Source: an uncultured Collinsella sp.
Lineage (GTDB): Bacteria > Actinomycetota > Coriobacteriia > Coriobacteriales > Coriobacteriaceae
Length of the DNA stretch: 64,000 nucleotides
Reading direction: 5' to 3'
Assembly (NCBI GenBank): GCA_900552385.1
Contig: URZI01000008.1
Coordinates: 32,502 to 96,501 of the forward strand
Each line of letters begins with the position of its first letter. The stretch's first letter is position 1. Under the pieces are notes generated by a model. That model saw nothing but the letters and a program-made list of their open reading frames with translations. It was not told the DNA's origin and searched no databases. The position numbers were made by a program, and so were the translations under genes. Shown here piece by piece: positions 15,298 through 24,792 of this stretch.

Positions 15298-16635
15298 ATG
15301 CCCCAGAACATCTTCGGTACCGATGGCGTCCGTGGCGTCGCCAATGCCGACCTCTCGTGCGACCTCGCGTTTCGCCTGGGCCGCGCGGCGACCAAGTTTC
15401 TTGGTCCGGATATCTGCATCGGCCGCGACACGCGTCTTTCGGGCACCATGCTCGAGAGCGCTCTGACCGCCGGCATCATGGCCGAGGGTGGCCGCCCGCA
15501 TTGCTGCGGCGTTATTCCCACGCCCGCCGTGGCGCTGCTCACTGTTCAAAACGAGCTCGATGGCGGCATTGTCATCTCCGCTTCGCACAATCCGCCGGAG
15601 TTCAACGGCATCAAGTTCTTTAGCCGCAAGGGTATGAAGCTTCCCGATGCTGTCGAGGAAGAGATCAGCGCCTGGGTCATGTCCGAGGAAGCCATGGCTG
15701 CCGACACGCTGCCGACCGGTGCCGACGTGGGCCACATCATCAAGATGAAGGACGCCCGCAAGGCATATGTCGACCATGCCATCGATACGCTTGATGGCCT
15801 GAGGCTCGACGGCCTGGTCGTTGCCGTCGACTGCGGCCACGGTGCCTCCTGCCAGACTACGCCCGCCGCGCTGCAGCGCTTGGGTGCCACGGTGCACGCC
15901 ATCAACACCGATTATTGCGGCACCGACATTAATGTTGAGTGCGGCTCTACGCACCTCGAGCCCCTTCGCGAGCTCGTGCTGCGCACCCATGCTGATATCG
16001 GCCTGGCCCACGACGGCGACGCCGACCGCGTACTGTTCGTGGACAGCGAGGGCAATGAGATCGACGGTGACTACATCCTGGCTATCTGCGGTTCTGACCT
16101 CGCCGCTCGCGGCAAGCTCGCCAACTCCGAGATCGTCTCGACCGTCATGTGCAACCTGGGCTTCTCCATCGCTATGAAGGAGCAGGGCTTCGAGATGGTT
16201 CAGACCGCCGTGGGCGACCGCTACGTTCTGGAGCGCATGCTCGCGGACGGCGCCGTCATCGGCGGCGAACAGTCCGGCCACATCATCTTTCTGGAGCACA
16301 ACACCACCGGTGACGGCCTGGTGACGGCTCTGCAGCTTCTGGCCGTGCTCAAGCGCACCGGTCGTACCCTCACCGATCTTGCCGGCATCATGAAGAAGTA
16401 CCCGCAGGTACTCGTTAACGTGCATTCCGACAACAAGGCCGGTCTGGACGATTGCCAGCCCATCTGGGATGCCGTCGCTGCTGCCGAGAAGGAGCTTGAC
16501 GGTCGCGGCCGCATTCTGGTGCGTCCGAGTGGCACCGAGCCGCTGGTCCGCGTGATGGCCGAGGCCGAGACGCACGAGCTGACCCAGCGCGTTGTCGACG
16601 ACATCGTCGAGGTTGTCAAGCGCGAACTTCCCTAA
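15298..16635 (+). CDS. glmM: Phosphoglucosamine mutase
   Basis: A 445-residue alpha-D-phosphohexomutase that turns glucosamine-6-P into glucosamine-1-P for UDP-GlcNAc and the cell wall. The phosphoserine loop ISASHNPPEFNGIKFF is near residue 95, the metal loop HDGDADRVLFVD near 236, the sugar loop GGEQSGHI near 320, and the phosphate-binding loop RPSGTEPLVRVM near the C-terminus. The start MPQNIFGTDGVRG is typical for GlmM. The ribosome site GGGAAGGAG precedes it. Its product path is opposite to NagB at 17.5 kb, which recycles glucosamine-6-P. Confidence 0.96.
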   Translation: MPQNIFGTDGVRGVANADLSCDLAFRLGRAATKFLGPDICIGRDTRLSGTMLESALTAGIMAEGGRPHCCGVIPTPAVALLTVQNELDGGIVISASHNPPEFNGIKFFSRKGMKLPDAVEEEISAWVMSEEAMAADTLPTGADVGHIIKMKDARKAYVDHAIDTLDGLRLDGLVVAVDCGHGASCQTTPAALQRLGATVHAINTDYCGTDINVECGSTHLEPLRELVLRTHADIGLAHDGDADRVLFVDSEGNEIDGDYILAICGSDLAARGKLANSEIVSTVMCNLGFSIAMKEQGFEMVQTAVGDRYVLERMLADGAVIGGEQSGHIIFLEHNTTGDGLVTALQLLAVLKRTGRTLTDLAGIMKKYPQVLVNVHSDNKAGLDDCQPIWDAVAAAEKELDGRGRILVRPSGTEPLVRVMAEAETHELTQRVVDDIVEVVKRELP

Positions 16636-16706
16636 TGGTCAAAAACGGGTGCCAAGTGGTAAACTGTTAAGGTTATTTTGATTGATTGGTATGTCCGAGG
16701 GGGAGC

Positions 16707-17204
16707 ATGTTCACTAAAGTCCTAAGGTCTTTGGGTATGCGTGGTCGAGTCCTTACGCTGGATGCTCCCATCTCGGGCGACGTCATTCCACTTTCCGAGG
16801 TAAACGACCAGACGTTTGCTACCGGCCTTTTGGGCCAGGGCGTGGCGATTCAGCCCACCGGAACGCGTGTGATTGCACCGGCTGATGCCAAGGTCGAGGC
16901 CATTTTTCCCACGGGACACGCCGTTGCGCTTAACACGGTCGATGGCCTGGACGTGCTCATCCACGTTGGTTTGGACACTGTTCAGCTCGAGGGCAAGCAC
17001 TTTACCGTACATGCGCAAGTGGGTGACATCGTCCATAAGGGCGATGTACTCATTGAGTTCGATCGCGAGGCAATTGCTGCCGAGGGCTACGATGTGACGG
17101 TTCCCATCTTGGTGTGCAACTCCGTTGAGTTCTCGAGCATCAAGGGCTCCGTTGGCGTGCATGTCGAAGAGATGGACCAGCTTATCGTTGCTCGCGAGCG
17201 CTAG
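16707..17204 (+). CDS. crr: PTS glucose-type EIIA domain protein
   Basis: A 165-residue stand-alone EIIA of the glucose/glucoside family. I use ATG 16707 (MFTKVLRSLGMRG), with GAGG in front; the frame is open to TTG 16686. Both active-site histidines are visible in PTGHAVAL and VLIHVGLDTV, the second being the phosphorylated one. EIIA takes phosphate from HPr and gives it to EIIB domains. The alpha-glucoside EIICB at 47.6 kb has no EIIA domain, so this protein is a candidate partner. nagB follows about 270 bases downstream, which links it to amino-sugar use. The gene symbol is by similarity only. Confidence 0.88.
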   Translation: MFTKVLRSLGMRGRVLTLDAPISGDVIPLSEVNDQTFATGLLGQGVAIQPTGTRVIAPADAKVEAIFPTGHAVALNTVDGLDVLIHVGLDTVQLEGKHFTVHAQVGDIVHKGDVLIEFDREAIAAEGYDVTVPILVCNSVEFSSIKGSVGVHVEEMDQLIVARER

Positions 17205-17475
17205 CAAGTGCACGTGGCCATTAGCCTACAATTCAAACACGTTTACGGAGGGCGCCCTTGAAAGAGGACGCCCTCCGTGGCAAGATGGGATTTGTCCGAA
17301 GCTAAAAGGCTTTGGGTCACCGTGGACGGGCAGGGGCCTCGACGCGGCTAGACACGAGACACATACATTACGCGACCTCGCCCTGGTGGCCGCACACGTT
17401 GGTTGCGGCCGACGCGGGCCGCGGGCAAGTGCTTGTAAGGGAGCCTTGCCTCTCTTGTACGAGAAAGGACGCGTA
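17205..17475 (+). promoter_or_regulatory. Structured leader upstream of nagB
   Basis: 271 bases without a convincing gene. It holds a 10-bp hairpin (ACGGAGGGCG / CGCCCTCCGT, 17244-17278 area) that may end the EIIA transcript, and further down a second hairpin (GGCCGCA / TGCGGCC near 17391-17413) followed by a GC-rich stretch up to the ribosome site GAAAGGA. The frame of nagB is open through it, but no start there has a ribosome site or fits the protein family. A regulated leader is possible, not shown. Confidence 0.35.
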
Positions 17476-18204
17476 ATGAAGATCATTAAAGCTAAAGACT
17501 ACGAGGATATGAGCCGCAAGGCCGCTAATATCATCTCGGCCCAGGTTATCCTCAAGCCCGACTGTGTGCTGGGCCTTGCCACCGGCTCCACCCCGATCGG
17601 TGCCTACAAGCAGCTCGCTGCTTGGTACAAGAAGGGCGACGTCGACTTTGCCGAGGTCAGCACCTACAACCTGGACGAGTATCGCGGCCTTTCGCACGAC
17701 GATCCCCAGAGCTATCACTACTTCATGCGTGAGAACTTCTTCGATCACATCAACATCGACCTTAACAACACGCATGTGCCCGATGGCTCCAACCCCGACG
17801 CCGCCGCTGCCTGCTCTGAGTACGACAAGATTGTCGCCGAGGCCGGTTACCCGGATCTGCAGCTGCTCGGTATTGGCAACAACGGCCACATCGGCTTCAA
17901 CGAGCCCGATGACCACTTCTCCAAGGGCACGCACTGCGTCGACCTCACCGAGAGCACCATTCAGGCCAACAGCCGCCTGTTCGACAGCATCGACGATGTT
18001 CCCCGTCAGGCCTACACCATGGGTACCCAGACCATCATGTATGCCCGTATGATCCTGGTTGTCGCCAACGGCGAGGCCAAGGCTCAGGCCGTGCATGACA
18101 TGTGCTATGGTCCGGTTACGCCCGAGTGCCCGGCTTCGATCCTGCAGCTGCACACCAACTGCGTTGTCGTTGCCGATGAGGCCGCCCTTTCGCTCTGCGA
18201 GTAG
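17476..18204 (+). CDS. nagB: Glucosamine-6-phosphate deaminase
   Basis: A 242-residue enzyme that converts glucosamine-6-P to fructose-6-P and ammonia. The start MKIIKAKDYEDMS at 17476 follows AGAAAGGAC; the open frame upstream to 17125 is chance. Family motifs are GLATGSTPIGAY (phosphate loop), TYNLDEYRGL (catalytic Asp), and GIGNNGHIGFNEP with the catalytic His region. It lies after the PTS EIIA gene, consistent with uptake and use of amino sugars such as GlcNAc from mucin. A terminator follows directly. Confidence 0.96.
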   Translation: MKIIKAKDYEDMSRKAANIISAQVILKPDCVLGLATGSTPIGAYKQLAAWYKKGDVDFAEVSTYNLDEYRGLSHDDPQSYHYFMRENFFDHINIDLNNTHVPDGSNPDAAAACSEYDKIVAEAGYPDLQLLGIGNNGHIGFNEPDDHFSKGTHCVDLTESTIQANSRLFDSIDDVPRQAYTMGTQTIMYARMILVVANGEAKAQAVHDMCYGPVTPECPASILQLHTNCVVVADEAALSLCE

Positions 18205-18236
18205 CGCGAATCCTGCAGCTCGACATAGCCTTGCCT

Positions 18237-18264
18237 AAGGCCTCCGCTTTGCGGGGGCCTTTTT
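18237..18264 (+). terminator. nagB terminator
   Basis: AAGGCCTCCGC / GCGGGGGCCTT stem with TTT loop and five T. Confidence 0.88.
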
Positions 18265-18652
18265 GCTATCCCTTTTTACCCACTTGACCAAAATCTTGCC
18301 GCAAGCTTGACGAATGCCGGATGCCCAACAGCTTGATTCATTCCATACCAGATTCTATGCAAAAATGCCACTAGAAGGTCGTAGACGGTAGCGGGTGCTA
18401 GGCGAGTTGAATGACATGGCTGAACCTTGTTCATCTGCGTTACACTGCCGCTTAGATGGGACAAGCTGACAAGCTCATTTACCTGCTTAAAGACCGATTA
18501 GTCGGGGGATTAATAACAATCGGCCCTCGCTGTACAAAAACTTGCCGCTTGCGTACCAAAAGACAACCTAAAACACAAGGTCGCTCTATTCATAGCGCGG
18601 CTTGTATGGTCTTGCGGCTACAGTGTCCATACGGTCGAGTTGAGGAGCGGGC
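18265..18652. other. Gene-free stretch upstream of the BTAD regulator
   Basis: About 390 bases. I see no complete gene, no long repeat and no clear promoter. GAGTTGAGGAGCGGGC at the end is the ribosome site of the next gene. The stretch is AT-richer than its neighbours, as expected for a regulatory region. Confidence 0.5.
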
Positions 18653-21652
18653 ATGGTAAACGATTTGAGCGGTATAGACGACCTCGAGCTGATGCCGCTG
18701 GGCGGAGGCTATATGGTGCGACGCGAACGCTTGATGAATGAGCTTATCGCCAAGGGCCGAAAGGCCGGCATCGTGGTTCTTTATGCGCCCGACGGGTTTG
18801 GGAAGACCTCGGTGCTGCTGCAGTACACCCATGAGGTTAAATGCGACCCGACGCGAGGCCCCGTGCGGATTATCGAGGCCGATCGCGCCATTGGGCGCGA
18901 GGTGTTTATGCAGCTCGAGGTGGTTACCGAAGAACTCAAAGACAAACCGCACTCCCTTATCGCGATTGATAATGTGCCAAACCTCGATCAGCACGATACC
19001 GAAGACCTCATCGACAGGATTCGCGGCCTGCGCGCTATGGGGGTTGGGGTCTTTATCTCCTGCCGTCCTTCAAATCGTCAGCTGATTCATGGGCTGGGCG
19101 ATTCGGTTAAGATCAATGCGCAGATGCTCAAGGTGCATGCCTATGAGTATTCGGCGTGGGCATCGGCGTTTTCGATCAGCACATCGCTCGACTTCTATCA
19201 GCTCACGCAGGGCGTGCCCGAGCTCGTTTCGGCATTGCAGACGGGTCTGTATGGCCAAGGCGACGTAGCCGGCCTGCTCGAAAACGAGATTGTCAACGTA
19301 TATGGCGCGGCACTTGCCGATCTGGCTTCGCTCGACAATAATGCGCTGTTTTGCGTGGCATGTCTCATGGTTTTGATGGGCGAGGGCAATATCGCAGAAC
19401 TCGAGGCTTGCGGGATGAGGCTGTCGATGGTCGACCAGTCCTATTTTGTACGCGACTACCCGATCTTTGGCTTGGATCCCGCCGAGCGGAGTTTTACGTG
19501 TCTGGGCACGGAGGATAACGGACGCTTGCGCTTGCGTAAGTTGGTGGCCGAGGTTCGCCCCGAACTTGTTCCGATGGCGGCCCGGATTTTGCTTAAGGCG
19601 GGCCGATGCGATGCGGCGATGGGCCTGGCGGACGCCTTTTTGGACCGTGAAGCGGTCCTTGAACTTGCTGGGCAGTATGGGGTCGATCTGGCTCTGACGG
19701 GGCACGGGGCCGATATCTGCCGAGCGGCGCTGGGCACGATCGATGCCGACGATCCGGCTCCAGAGCCAACGCCTGCCGAAGCGCTTGGCGTATATCTGGC
19801 AGCGGTCAGCGTGTCCAATACAAAGCTCGCTCGCTATATGGCATCGGTCATCGAGCGCGGGGGCGAACGGGCGGCCTGCGAAATAGACCCTGTTTCATGG
19901 AGGGTGGCCCAGACGCTGACGGCTGTTTGCTATGGGGACAACGGGCTTGGGCTTCCTACGAACCTGGCCGTGCCAGAAATCGAGACATCCCATACCGCAC
20001 TCGATATGTTGTCTGCGCATATCGAGGTCAAGCGGTGCCTGACCGAGCGGGGAGATGACGGCGGCGTTCTACAGCAGCTCAAAACGAGCAAGGCCTACGA
20101 CTGCGAGCTCGACATCGCGAGGATTGTTATACGGGCCGATAGCATGCTGGTGGAGCTCTTTGACGGGTCGTTTGCGGGAACCGACGAGCGCGACGACGAG
20201 ATGACGGTGGTGCGGGAGGCGCTCGACGTACGTGGGCTTAAGGCGATGGCTATCTGGGTGCGCATGGTGTTGGCGGCACGGCGGCTCCTTTCCGGCTTGC
20301 CGGTAACCGACGACGCGGCGTTCAACGAGCTCGATCGTTTTGCCGTGCGCATGCGCGACAACCAGATTCAGCTGTTTGGCCTGTTGCTAGAAGGCTGGCA
20401 GTCGCTGGCAGAGGGACGGCCGGTTAATGCAAAGTTCCGTGCGGTCCAAGTGCTCAAACTTGCCGAGGAGTCGATTGGGTACATGCGCGATAACGCATTG
20501 CTGCTGGAGCGCGCGGCATATCTGCGTAACACCTCGATGGTTTCGGTACGCGAGGAAGCGGAGCTACTCGATATAAGCCAGACGCAGGTTGGTGGCGCAG
20601 AAGCCTGGATGGTGGCGCTGCATTTGGCCTGTGCGGGCCGAGACAGCGATCTTGCGGCCTGGATGTCCATGAATCGTGCGGGGATTCTAGAGCCATCGTA
20701 TCGGCTCTTTGCGCGCCTTGCCATGCATTGTCTGGGCGAGCCGGCGGCCAGGATACGCAAGAAGCTTCCCGTGCGCGAGCTGTCGCGGTACTCGCTGCGC
20801 GACGATTTGGAAGGGGAGGGCGAGCGCCTATTCCAGGCCGGCGAGGTTGAAGCCGTTGATACCATCGACCATATCGAGATTCGCATGTTTGGTGCGTTTC
20901 GCGCCGAGCGCGACGGGTTTCCCATCACGGACAAAATGTGGCGCCGCAAGAAGGCGGCGACGCTTGCCGAGCGGCTTGCGCTGGGCATGGATGCGCTCGT
21001 CGATCGTGAGACGCTGGCCATGGAGCTGTGGCCCCATGCCGAGTTCAATAGCGCCCGCAACAACCTGTACTCGACGATATCGCGCTTGCGGTCGGCTTTG
21101 GGACCGACGCCGGATGGCAAGTCGTGCGTGCTCATCCAAAATGAATGCATTGGGCTCAACGGCGACTACGTCAAGACCGATGTACGGCTGTTTGACCAGA
21201 TAAGCCGCGAGGTTTTGGGAAATCGCACGGGTGCGCGCGGGCCCCATTTAGTTGAGCTGTGCCTTAAGATTGAGCAGCTTTATGCCGGACCGCTGTATGT
21301 TCCCAATGGCTGTAATCCCACCTACTTTTTGCGCATGCGGCGCATTATGCAGTCAAAGTACATCGATTGCATGATTAAGGGAGCAAATGCCGCTCTAGAA
21401 GAAAACGATCTGCAGTCGGCGATTTGGCTGGCGGAGTCGGGGCTTCGACAGGAAACGGCGCGTGAGGATATGGTGCGCTGCGCCATGCGCGTCTACAGTG
21501 CGGCGGGGCGGCGGCGCGATATCGTCGAGCTGTACAGCGGGCATATGCACCACCTGAGGGAGCAGGTCAATGGCGTGCCCGAGCCCGAGACGCGGCGTCT
21601 ATACGAGCGCTTGGTGGAGGGGCGGCTCAATCGCGTGCTGGTCGAGCGATAA
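18653..21652 (+). CDS. Large ATP-binding transcription regulator with OmpR-type wing and BTAD domain
   Basis: A 999-residue protein. Residues ~25-240 are a NTPase module of the STAND/MalT type: P-loop YAPDGFGKTSVLLQY near residue 45 and a Walker B-like LIAIDNVPNLD near 105. The middle (~300-730) is a helical scaffold. Residues ~745-835 (IEIRMFGAFRAERDG, RRKKAATLAERLAL, ARNNLYSTISRLRSALG) are an OmpR/SARP-type winged helix, and the last ~140 residues form a bacterial transcriptional activation (BTAD) domain. Such proteins are switches that activate genes after binding ATP and a ligand. No target is evident: both neighbours point away or are housekeeping. Large regulators of this build are frequent in Coriobacteriia. 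Confidence 0.82.
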   Translation: MVNDLSGIDDLELMPLGGGYMVRRERLMNELIAKGRKAGIVVLYAPDGFGKTSVLLQYTHEVKCDPTRGPVRIIEADRAIGREVFMQLEVVTEELKDKPHSLIAIDNVPNLDQHDTEDLIDRIRGLRAMGVGVFISCRPSNRQLIHGLGDSVKINAQMLKVHAYEYSAWASAFSISTSLDFYQLTQGVPELVSALQTGLYGQGDVAGLLENEIVNVYGAALADLASLDNNALFCVACLMVLMGEGNIAELEACGMRLSMVDQSYFVRDYPIFGLDPAERSFTCLGTEDNGRLRLRKLVAEVRPELVPMAARILLKAGRCDAAMGLADAFLDREAVLELAGQYGVDLALTGHGADICRAALGTIDADDPAPEPTPAEALGVYLAAVSVSNTKLARYMASVIERGGERAACEIDPVSWRVAQTLTAVCYGDNGLGLPTNLAVPEIETSHTALDMLSAHIEVKRCLTERGDDGGVLQQLKTSKAYDCELDIARIVIRADSMLVELFDGSFAGTDERDDEMTVVREALDVRGLKAMAIWVRMVLAARRLLSGLPVTDDAAFNELDRFAVRMRDNQIQLFGLLLEGWQSLAEGRPVNAKFRAVQVLKLAEESIGYMRDNALLLERAAYLRNTSMVSVREEAELLDISQTQVGGAEAWMVALHLACAGRDSDLAAWMSMNRAGILEPSYRLFARLAMHCLGEPAARIRKKLPVRELSRYSLRDDLEGEGERLFQAGEVEAVDTIDHIEIRMFGAFRAERDGFPITDKMWRRKKAATLAERLALGMDALVDRETLAMELWPHAEFNSARNNLYSTISRLRSALGPTPDGKSCVLIQNECIGLNGDYVKTDVRLFDQISREVLGNRTGARGPHLVELCLKIEQLYAGPLYVPNGCNPTYFLRMRRIMQSKYIDCMIKGANAALEENDLQSAIWLAESGLRQETAREDMVRCAMRVYSAAGRRRDIVELYSGHMHHLREQVNGVPEPETRRLYERLVEGRLNRVLVER

Positions 21653-21684
21653 AAAACGGGCGCCCGAAGTACTTGGGCACCCGT
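21651..21684 (-). terminator. yhbY terminator (minus strand), between convergent genes
   Basis: Stem ACGGGTGCCC / GGGCGCCCGT (one mismatch) with six T on the minus strand, ending at the stop of the regulator. Confidence 0.8.
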
Positions 21685-21721
21685 AAGCTTGCTATGTGTT
21701 GGATCGCCGGATCATTGGCTC

Positions 21722-22021
21722 TTAGACGAGCTTGATCTTCTCGATGTCCTTGCGCGAGGACTCGCGATACAGTGAGAACTTGCGGCCGATGACCTGGACG
21801 ACCTCGGCGTGGCAACGCTCGGCGAGCTCCTCGGCGGCCTCGCGGGCGGAAAGGCTGGAGCCATCGAGCACGGAGCACTTAACGAGCTCGTGCTTCTCCA
21901 GGTAGGCGACCGTCTGCTCGACGGTGCCCTCGTTGACGTCGGACTTGCCGATGATGATGGCGGGGTTGAGGTGATGGGCCATGCTGCGAAGCTGCTTGAC
22001 CTGTGCTCCTGTCAGTGCCAT
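21722..22021 (-). CDS. yhbY: YhbY-family RNA-binding (CRM domain) protein
   Basis: A 99-residue single CRM domain: LTGAQVKQLRSMAHHLNPAIIIGK, then the loop GKSDVNEG, and a C-terminal FSLYRESS. YhbY proteins bind pre-50S ribosomal particles and assist assembly. It starts with ATG 22021 on the minus strand, preceded by AGAAAGCGAGAACCC, and ends before a terminator shared with the convergent regulator. The neighbour upstream is a methyltransferase of unknown target; no operon is certain. Confidence 0.9.
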   Translation of the reverse strand: MALTGAQVKQLRSMAHHLNPAIIIGKSDVNEGTVEQTVAYLEKHELVKCSVLDGSSLSAREAAEELAERCHAEVVQVIGRKFSLYRESSRKDIEKIKLV

Positions 22022-22179
22022 GGGTTCTCGCTTTCTATGTATGGGGCGCCCCGCGACGGGGCCTTAATCTACGTGAGCTGTCCCACGATAGCGCAGGAAC
22101 GGCGTGGTGTGGAGCGCGTTTGCCCAGTTCAAAAAGAATGCGGATGCCGAGTGAGTGGGCGGTGCGGGCTGCGAACAGG

Positions 22180-23067
22180 CTATGAGCTGGGCGCAGAGAC
22201 CGGCTCCCATGCAATAAACGCCCAACGAACCTTGCGGACATGATCGAGCATATAGCGCCCCTGCGGCACGCCCTTGGAGCCCGGCTCACCGGCATGGGGA
22301 TTCTCGATCATGTGCTGGGCGATGTAGTCGCGCAGACGGTCGACCTTATCCTCGTTGCCATGCTCAAGCATACGGGAGAAGTCTGCCACACCTGCCTCAA
22401 GGCTATCGAAGGTATCGCGACGAGGCGATTCAAAGTACGTAACCTGCGGCAACGCACCCATCTGAATGAGGATGTTGAAGGCGTACACAAAGCCATTACT
22501 GCGGGTAACCGAGGCGCCGATGGCGTTCATCACGTGCAGGTCGTAGCGCGGGCTGGAGTTGGCGACCATCGTGACAGCACAACGCCGGCGAGCCGTGCGG
22601 TCGAGCTTGGCAAGCGCGCCTTTTAGGTTGGTCGTGGTGACAGAGCGACTGGCAAAGGCAACATCCACCGCTTTCGCGACCGGTCCAACCAAATCCCAAT
22701 CATCATCCCAAGCAAGCTCAAGCGGCGTTATGCGCCCCTCGAGCCCATAGTACTCAATGCCAGCATCAAGGGTGCCCAACATGGCAGGAGAAAAATCAGC
22801 GGCAATCACAGGATGCCCGTCTTGTGCAAGTGGAATAGCAATCGACCCAGCCCCGCACCCCATATCGAGCACCGACTCACCAGGCTCAAGCGCCAACAGC
22901 TTTATAAAATCCCGCGCATACGGAGCAGTCTCCAGCGGACGAAAATGCCGAGCCCGCTTATCCCACTCAAAAGAATCATCAGTCCGATGTCGAGCGGCCT
23001 GCAGGCGCATCCACTCCTGATTCCAATCAGCAGAAAGCAGCTCAGAGCGAGCAACCCCATCAACCAC
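22180..23067 (-). CDS. Class I SAM-dependent methyltransferase
   Basis: About 295 residues. I choose GTG 23067 because AGGAGG lies seven bases upstream; the open frame to ATG 23124 would translate through a terminator-like hairpin. Motif I is VLDMGCGAGSIAIPLA (SAM binding), followed by VIAADFSPAMLGTLD, the acidic end of strand 2. The N-terminal WNQEWMRLQAARHRTDD and SFEWDKRARHF pattern is common in small-molecule methyltransferases of anaerobes. Substrate unknown. The hairpin just upstream might act as an attenuator. Confidence 0.82.
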   Translation of the reverse strand: MVDGVARSELLSADWNQEWMRLQAARHRTDDSFEWDKRARHFRPLETAPYARDFIKLLALEPGESVLDMGCGAGSIAIPLAQDGHPVIAADFSPAMLGTLDAGIEYYGLEGRITPLELAWDDDWDLVGPVAKAVDVAFASRSVTTTNLKGALAKLDRTARRRCAVTMVANSSPRYDLHVMNAIGASVTRSNGFVYAFNILIQMGALPQVTYFESPRRDTFDSLEAGVADFSRMLEHGNEDKVDRLRDYIAQHMIENPHAGEPGSKGVPQGRYMLDHVRKVRWAFIAWEPVSAPSS

Positions 23068-23083
23068 GGGCCAACCTCCTAGC

Positions 23084-23115
23084 AAAAAAGCGGCCCCTCC
23101 CAAAAGAAGAGCCGC
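23084..23115 (-). terminator. Terminator or attenuator in front of the methyltransferase
   Basis: On the minus strand GCGGC ... GCCGC followed by six T, only about 16 bases before the methyltransferase start. It either ends the upstream transcript or works as a leader attenuator. Confidence 0.55.
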
Positions 23116-23231
23116 AACAAGCATATATCAGAAAAAGAACCGTTCCAACGCCAAACCGTCGTACCAGCCAAGTGGTGCAGGAGCGAAGCAACTGCAACCG
23201 GGGTAGAACCCAACTGAGGTCCCGTTGTGCG

Positions 23232-23365
23232 GGAGCTCCGGGGAGGGCAAATATATAAGGTCGATCGCGAGTTCCGCACGAGCCGGAGAGCACTTAATGT
23301 GCTCTCCGTGCGAGTCAGGACTGTCCGAGCAGGCGACCTTATATATTTGCCCTCCCCGGAGCTCC
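23232..23365. repeat. 134-bp palindromic element with perfect 32-bp inverted arms
   Basis: The left arm (23232-23263, starting GGAGCTCCGGGGAGGGCAAA) is the exact reverse complement of the right arm (23334-23365). The 70-bp core holds a second hairpin (GGAGAGCAC-TTAAT-GTGCTCTCC, flanked by CGCAC / GTGCG). The arm starts with the palindrome GGAGCTCC. It sits between the DUF711 gene stop and the methyltransferase leader. It could be a small non-autonomous mobile element or a very strong bidirectional terminator. Confidence 0.75.
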
Positions 23366-23382
23366 TCGCCAGTCCCCCTCAG

Positions 23383-24747
23383 CTAGTTCTTCAGCGAGTT
23401 CAGCGGTGCCGGGAAGCGTCCACCGCGGTGGGCAAGCACGGTGCCGGCGTTGGGGTTCACCGGCATGATGGGCGCACGGCCAAACAGGCCGCCGTACTCG
23501 ACGCAGTCGCCCACGCCCTTGCCGATGGCGGGAATCACGCGGACGGCCGTGGTCTTGTTGTTGATGACGCCGATGGCCATCTCGTCGGCGATGATGCCGG
23601 CGATGGTCTCGACCGGGGTGTCGCCGGGGATGGCGATCATGTCCAGGCCAACGGAGCACACGCAGGTCATGGCCTCGAGCTTCTCGAGCGAAAGCGCACC
23701 AGCTTCGACGGCGGCGATCATGCCGGCGTCCTCGGACACGGGGATGAAAGCGCCGGAGAGACCGCCCACGCTGGAGCTGGCCATGACGCCGCCCTTCTTG
23801 ACGGCATCGTTGAGCATGGCGAGCGCGCAGGTCGTGCCGGGGCCACCGCAGGTGCCCACGCCGATGATCTCGAGGATGCGGGCAACGGAGTCGCCGATGG
23901 CAGGCGTGGGAGCCAGCGACAGGTCGACAATGCCTTTCTCGACACCCAGACGGCGGGCTGCCTCACGGCTCATGAGCTCGCCGGCGCGGGTGATCTTAAA
24001 GGCGGTCTGCTTGATTTTCTCGGCAACCTCCATCATCGAGGCGGAGTCGGGGAGCGTCTCCAAGGCAGCAGCCATAACGCCGGGGCCCGAGACGCCAACG
24101 TTGATGACGGCGTCGGCCTCGCCACCGCCGTGGACGGCGCCCGCCATAAACGGGGAGTCCTCGACCATGTTGGCAAAGCAGACAAACTTGGAGGCGCCAA
24201 CGGAATCCTGGTCGGCCGTGAGTTTGGCGGCATCGATGATGGTCTGGGCGGCCATGAGCACGGCATCCATGTTGATACCGGCGCGCAGGCTGGCGACGTT
24301 TACGCTGGAGCAGACGCGGCTCGTGGTGGCGAGCGCCTGGGGGATGGACTGGATGACGCGGCGGTCGGCGTCACCGATGCCCTTCTGGACGAGTGCGGAG
24401 AAGCCGCCCAGGTAATCGATACCGAGCGTCTCGGCCGCGCGGTCGAGGGCATGCGCGATGGGGGTGAGGTCCTCATCCTTGCAGCACACGGCGATCTGGG
24501 CCACCGGGGTGACGGAAACGCGCTTGTTGACGATGGGGATACCGTACTCGCGCTCGAGGTTCTCGGCGGTCTCGACCAGATGCTCAGCCGTGTGCGTCAC
24601 GTGGTCGTAGATCTTCGTGCACATGCGGTCGAGGTTCTCGTCACCGCAACCCATGAGCGAAACACCCATGGTGATGGTCCTGATGTCGAGGTTCTGCTCC
24701 TCGACCATGCCGCGGGTTTCCGCGATTTCTGCGGGCGTGATCGCCAT
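23383..24747 (-). CDS. DUF711/UPF0210 (PFL family) protein
   Basis: A 454-residue protein. I use ATG 24747 (MAITPAEIAETRGM), with TAGGAG eight bases before; an in-frame start at 24804 has none. The sequence has the features of the UPF0210 family, often called PFL family: NLDIRTITMGVSLM near the start, Gly-rich loops (GVSGPGV, GTCGGPGTTC) and a conserved C-terminal half (IPGDTPVETIAGIIADE). The family resembles glycyl-radical enzymes in fold only distantly and its reaction is not established. In many Gram-positive bacteria it is paired with a small ACT-domain protein; none is adjacent here. Confidence 0.85.
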   Translation of the reverse strand: MAITPAEIAETRGMVEEQNLDIRTITMGVSLMGCGDENLDRMCTKIYDHVTHTAEHLVETAENLEREYGIPIVNKRVSVTPVAQIAVCCKDEDLTPIAHALDRAAETLGIDYLGGFSALVQKGIGDADRRVIQSIPQALATTSRVCSSVNVASLRAGINMDAVLMAAQTIIDAAKLTADQDSVGASKFVCFANMVEDSPFMAGAVHGGGEADAVINVGVSGPGVMAAALETLPDSASMMEVAEKIKQTAFKITRAGELMSREAARRLGVEKGIVDLSLAPTPAIGDSVARILEIIGVGTCGGPGTTCALAMLNDAVKKGGVMASSSVGGLSGAFIPVSEDAGMIAAVEAGALSLEKLEAMTCVCSVGLDMIAIPGDTPVETIAGIIADEMAIGVINNKTTAVRVIPAIGKGVGDCVEYGGLFGRAPIMPVNPNAGTVLAHRGGRFPAPLNSLKN

Positions 24748-24792
24748 CCTTGCGCTCCTATCTGCCAAAACGAGCATAGTCTTATCTATTCT

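Noticed and set aside
17125..17475. N-terminal extension of NagB
   Set aside because: The frame is open but contains EIIA-gene shadow and hairpin sequence; the family start and ribosome site are at 17476.
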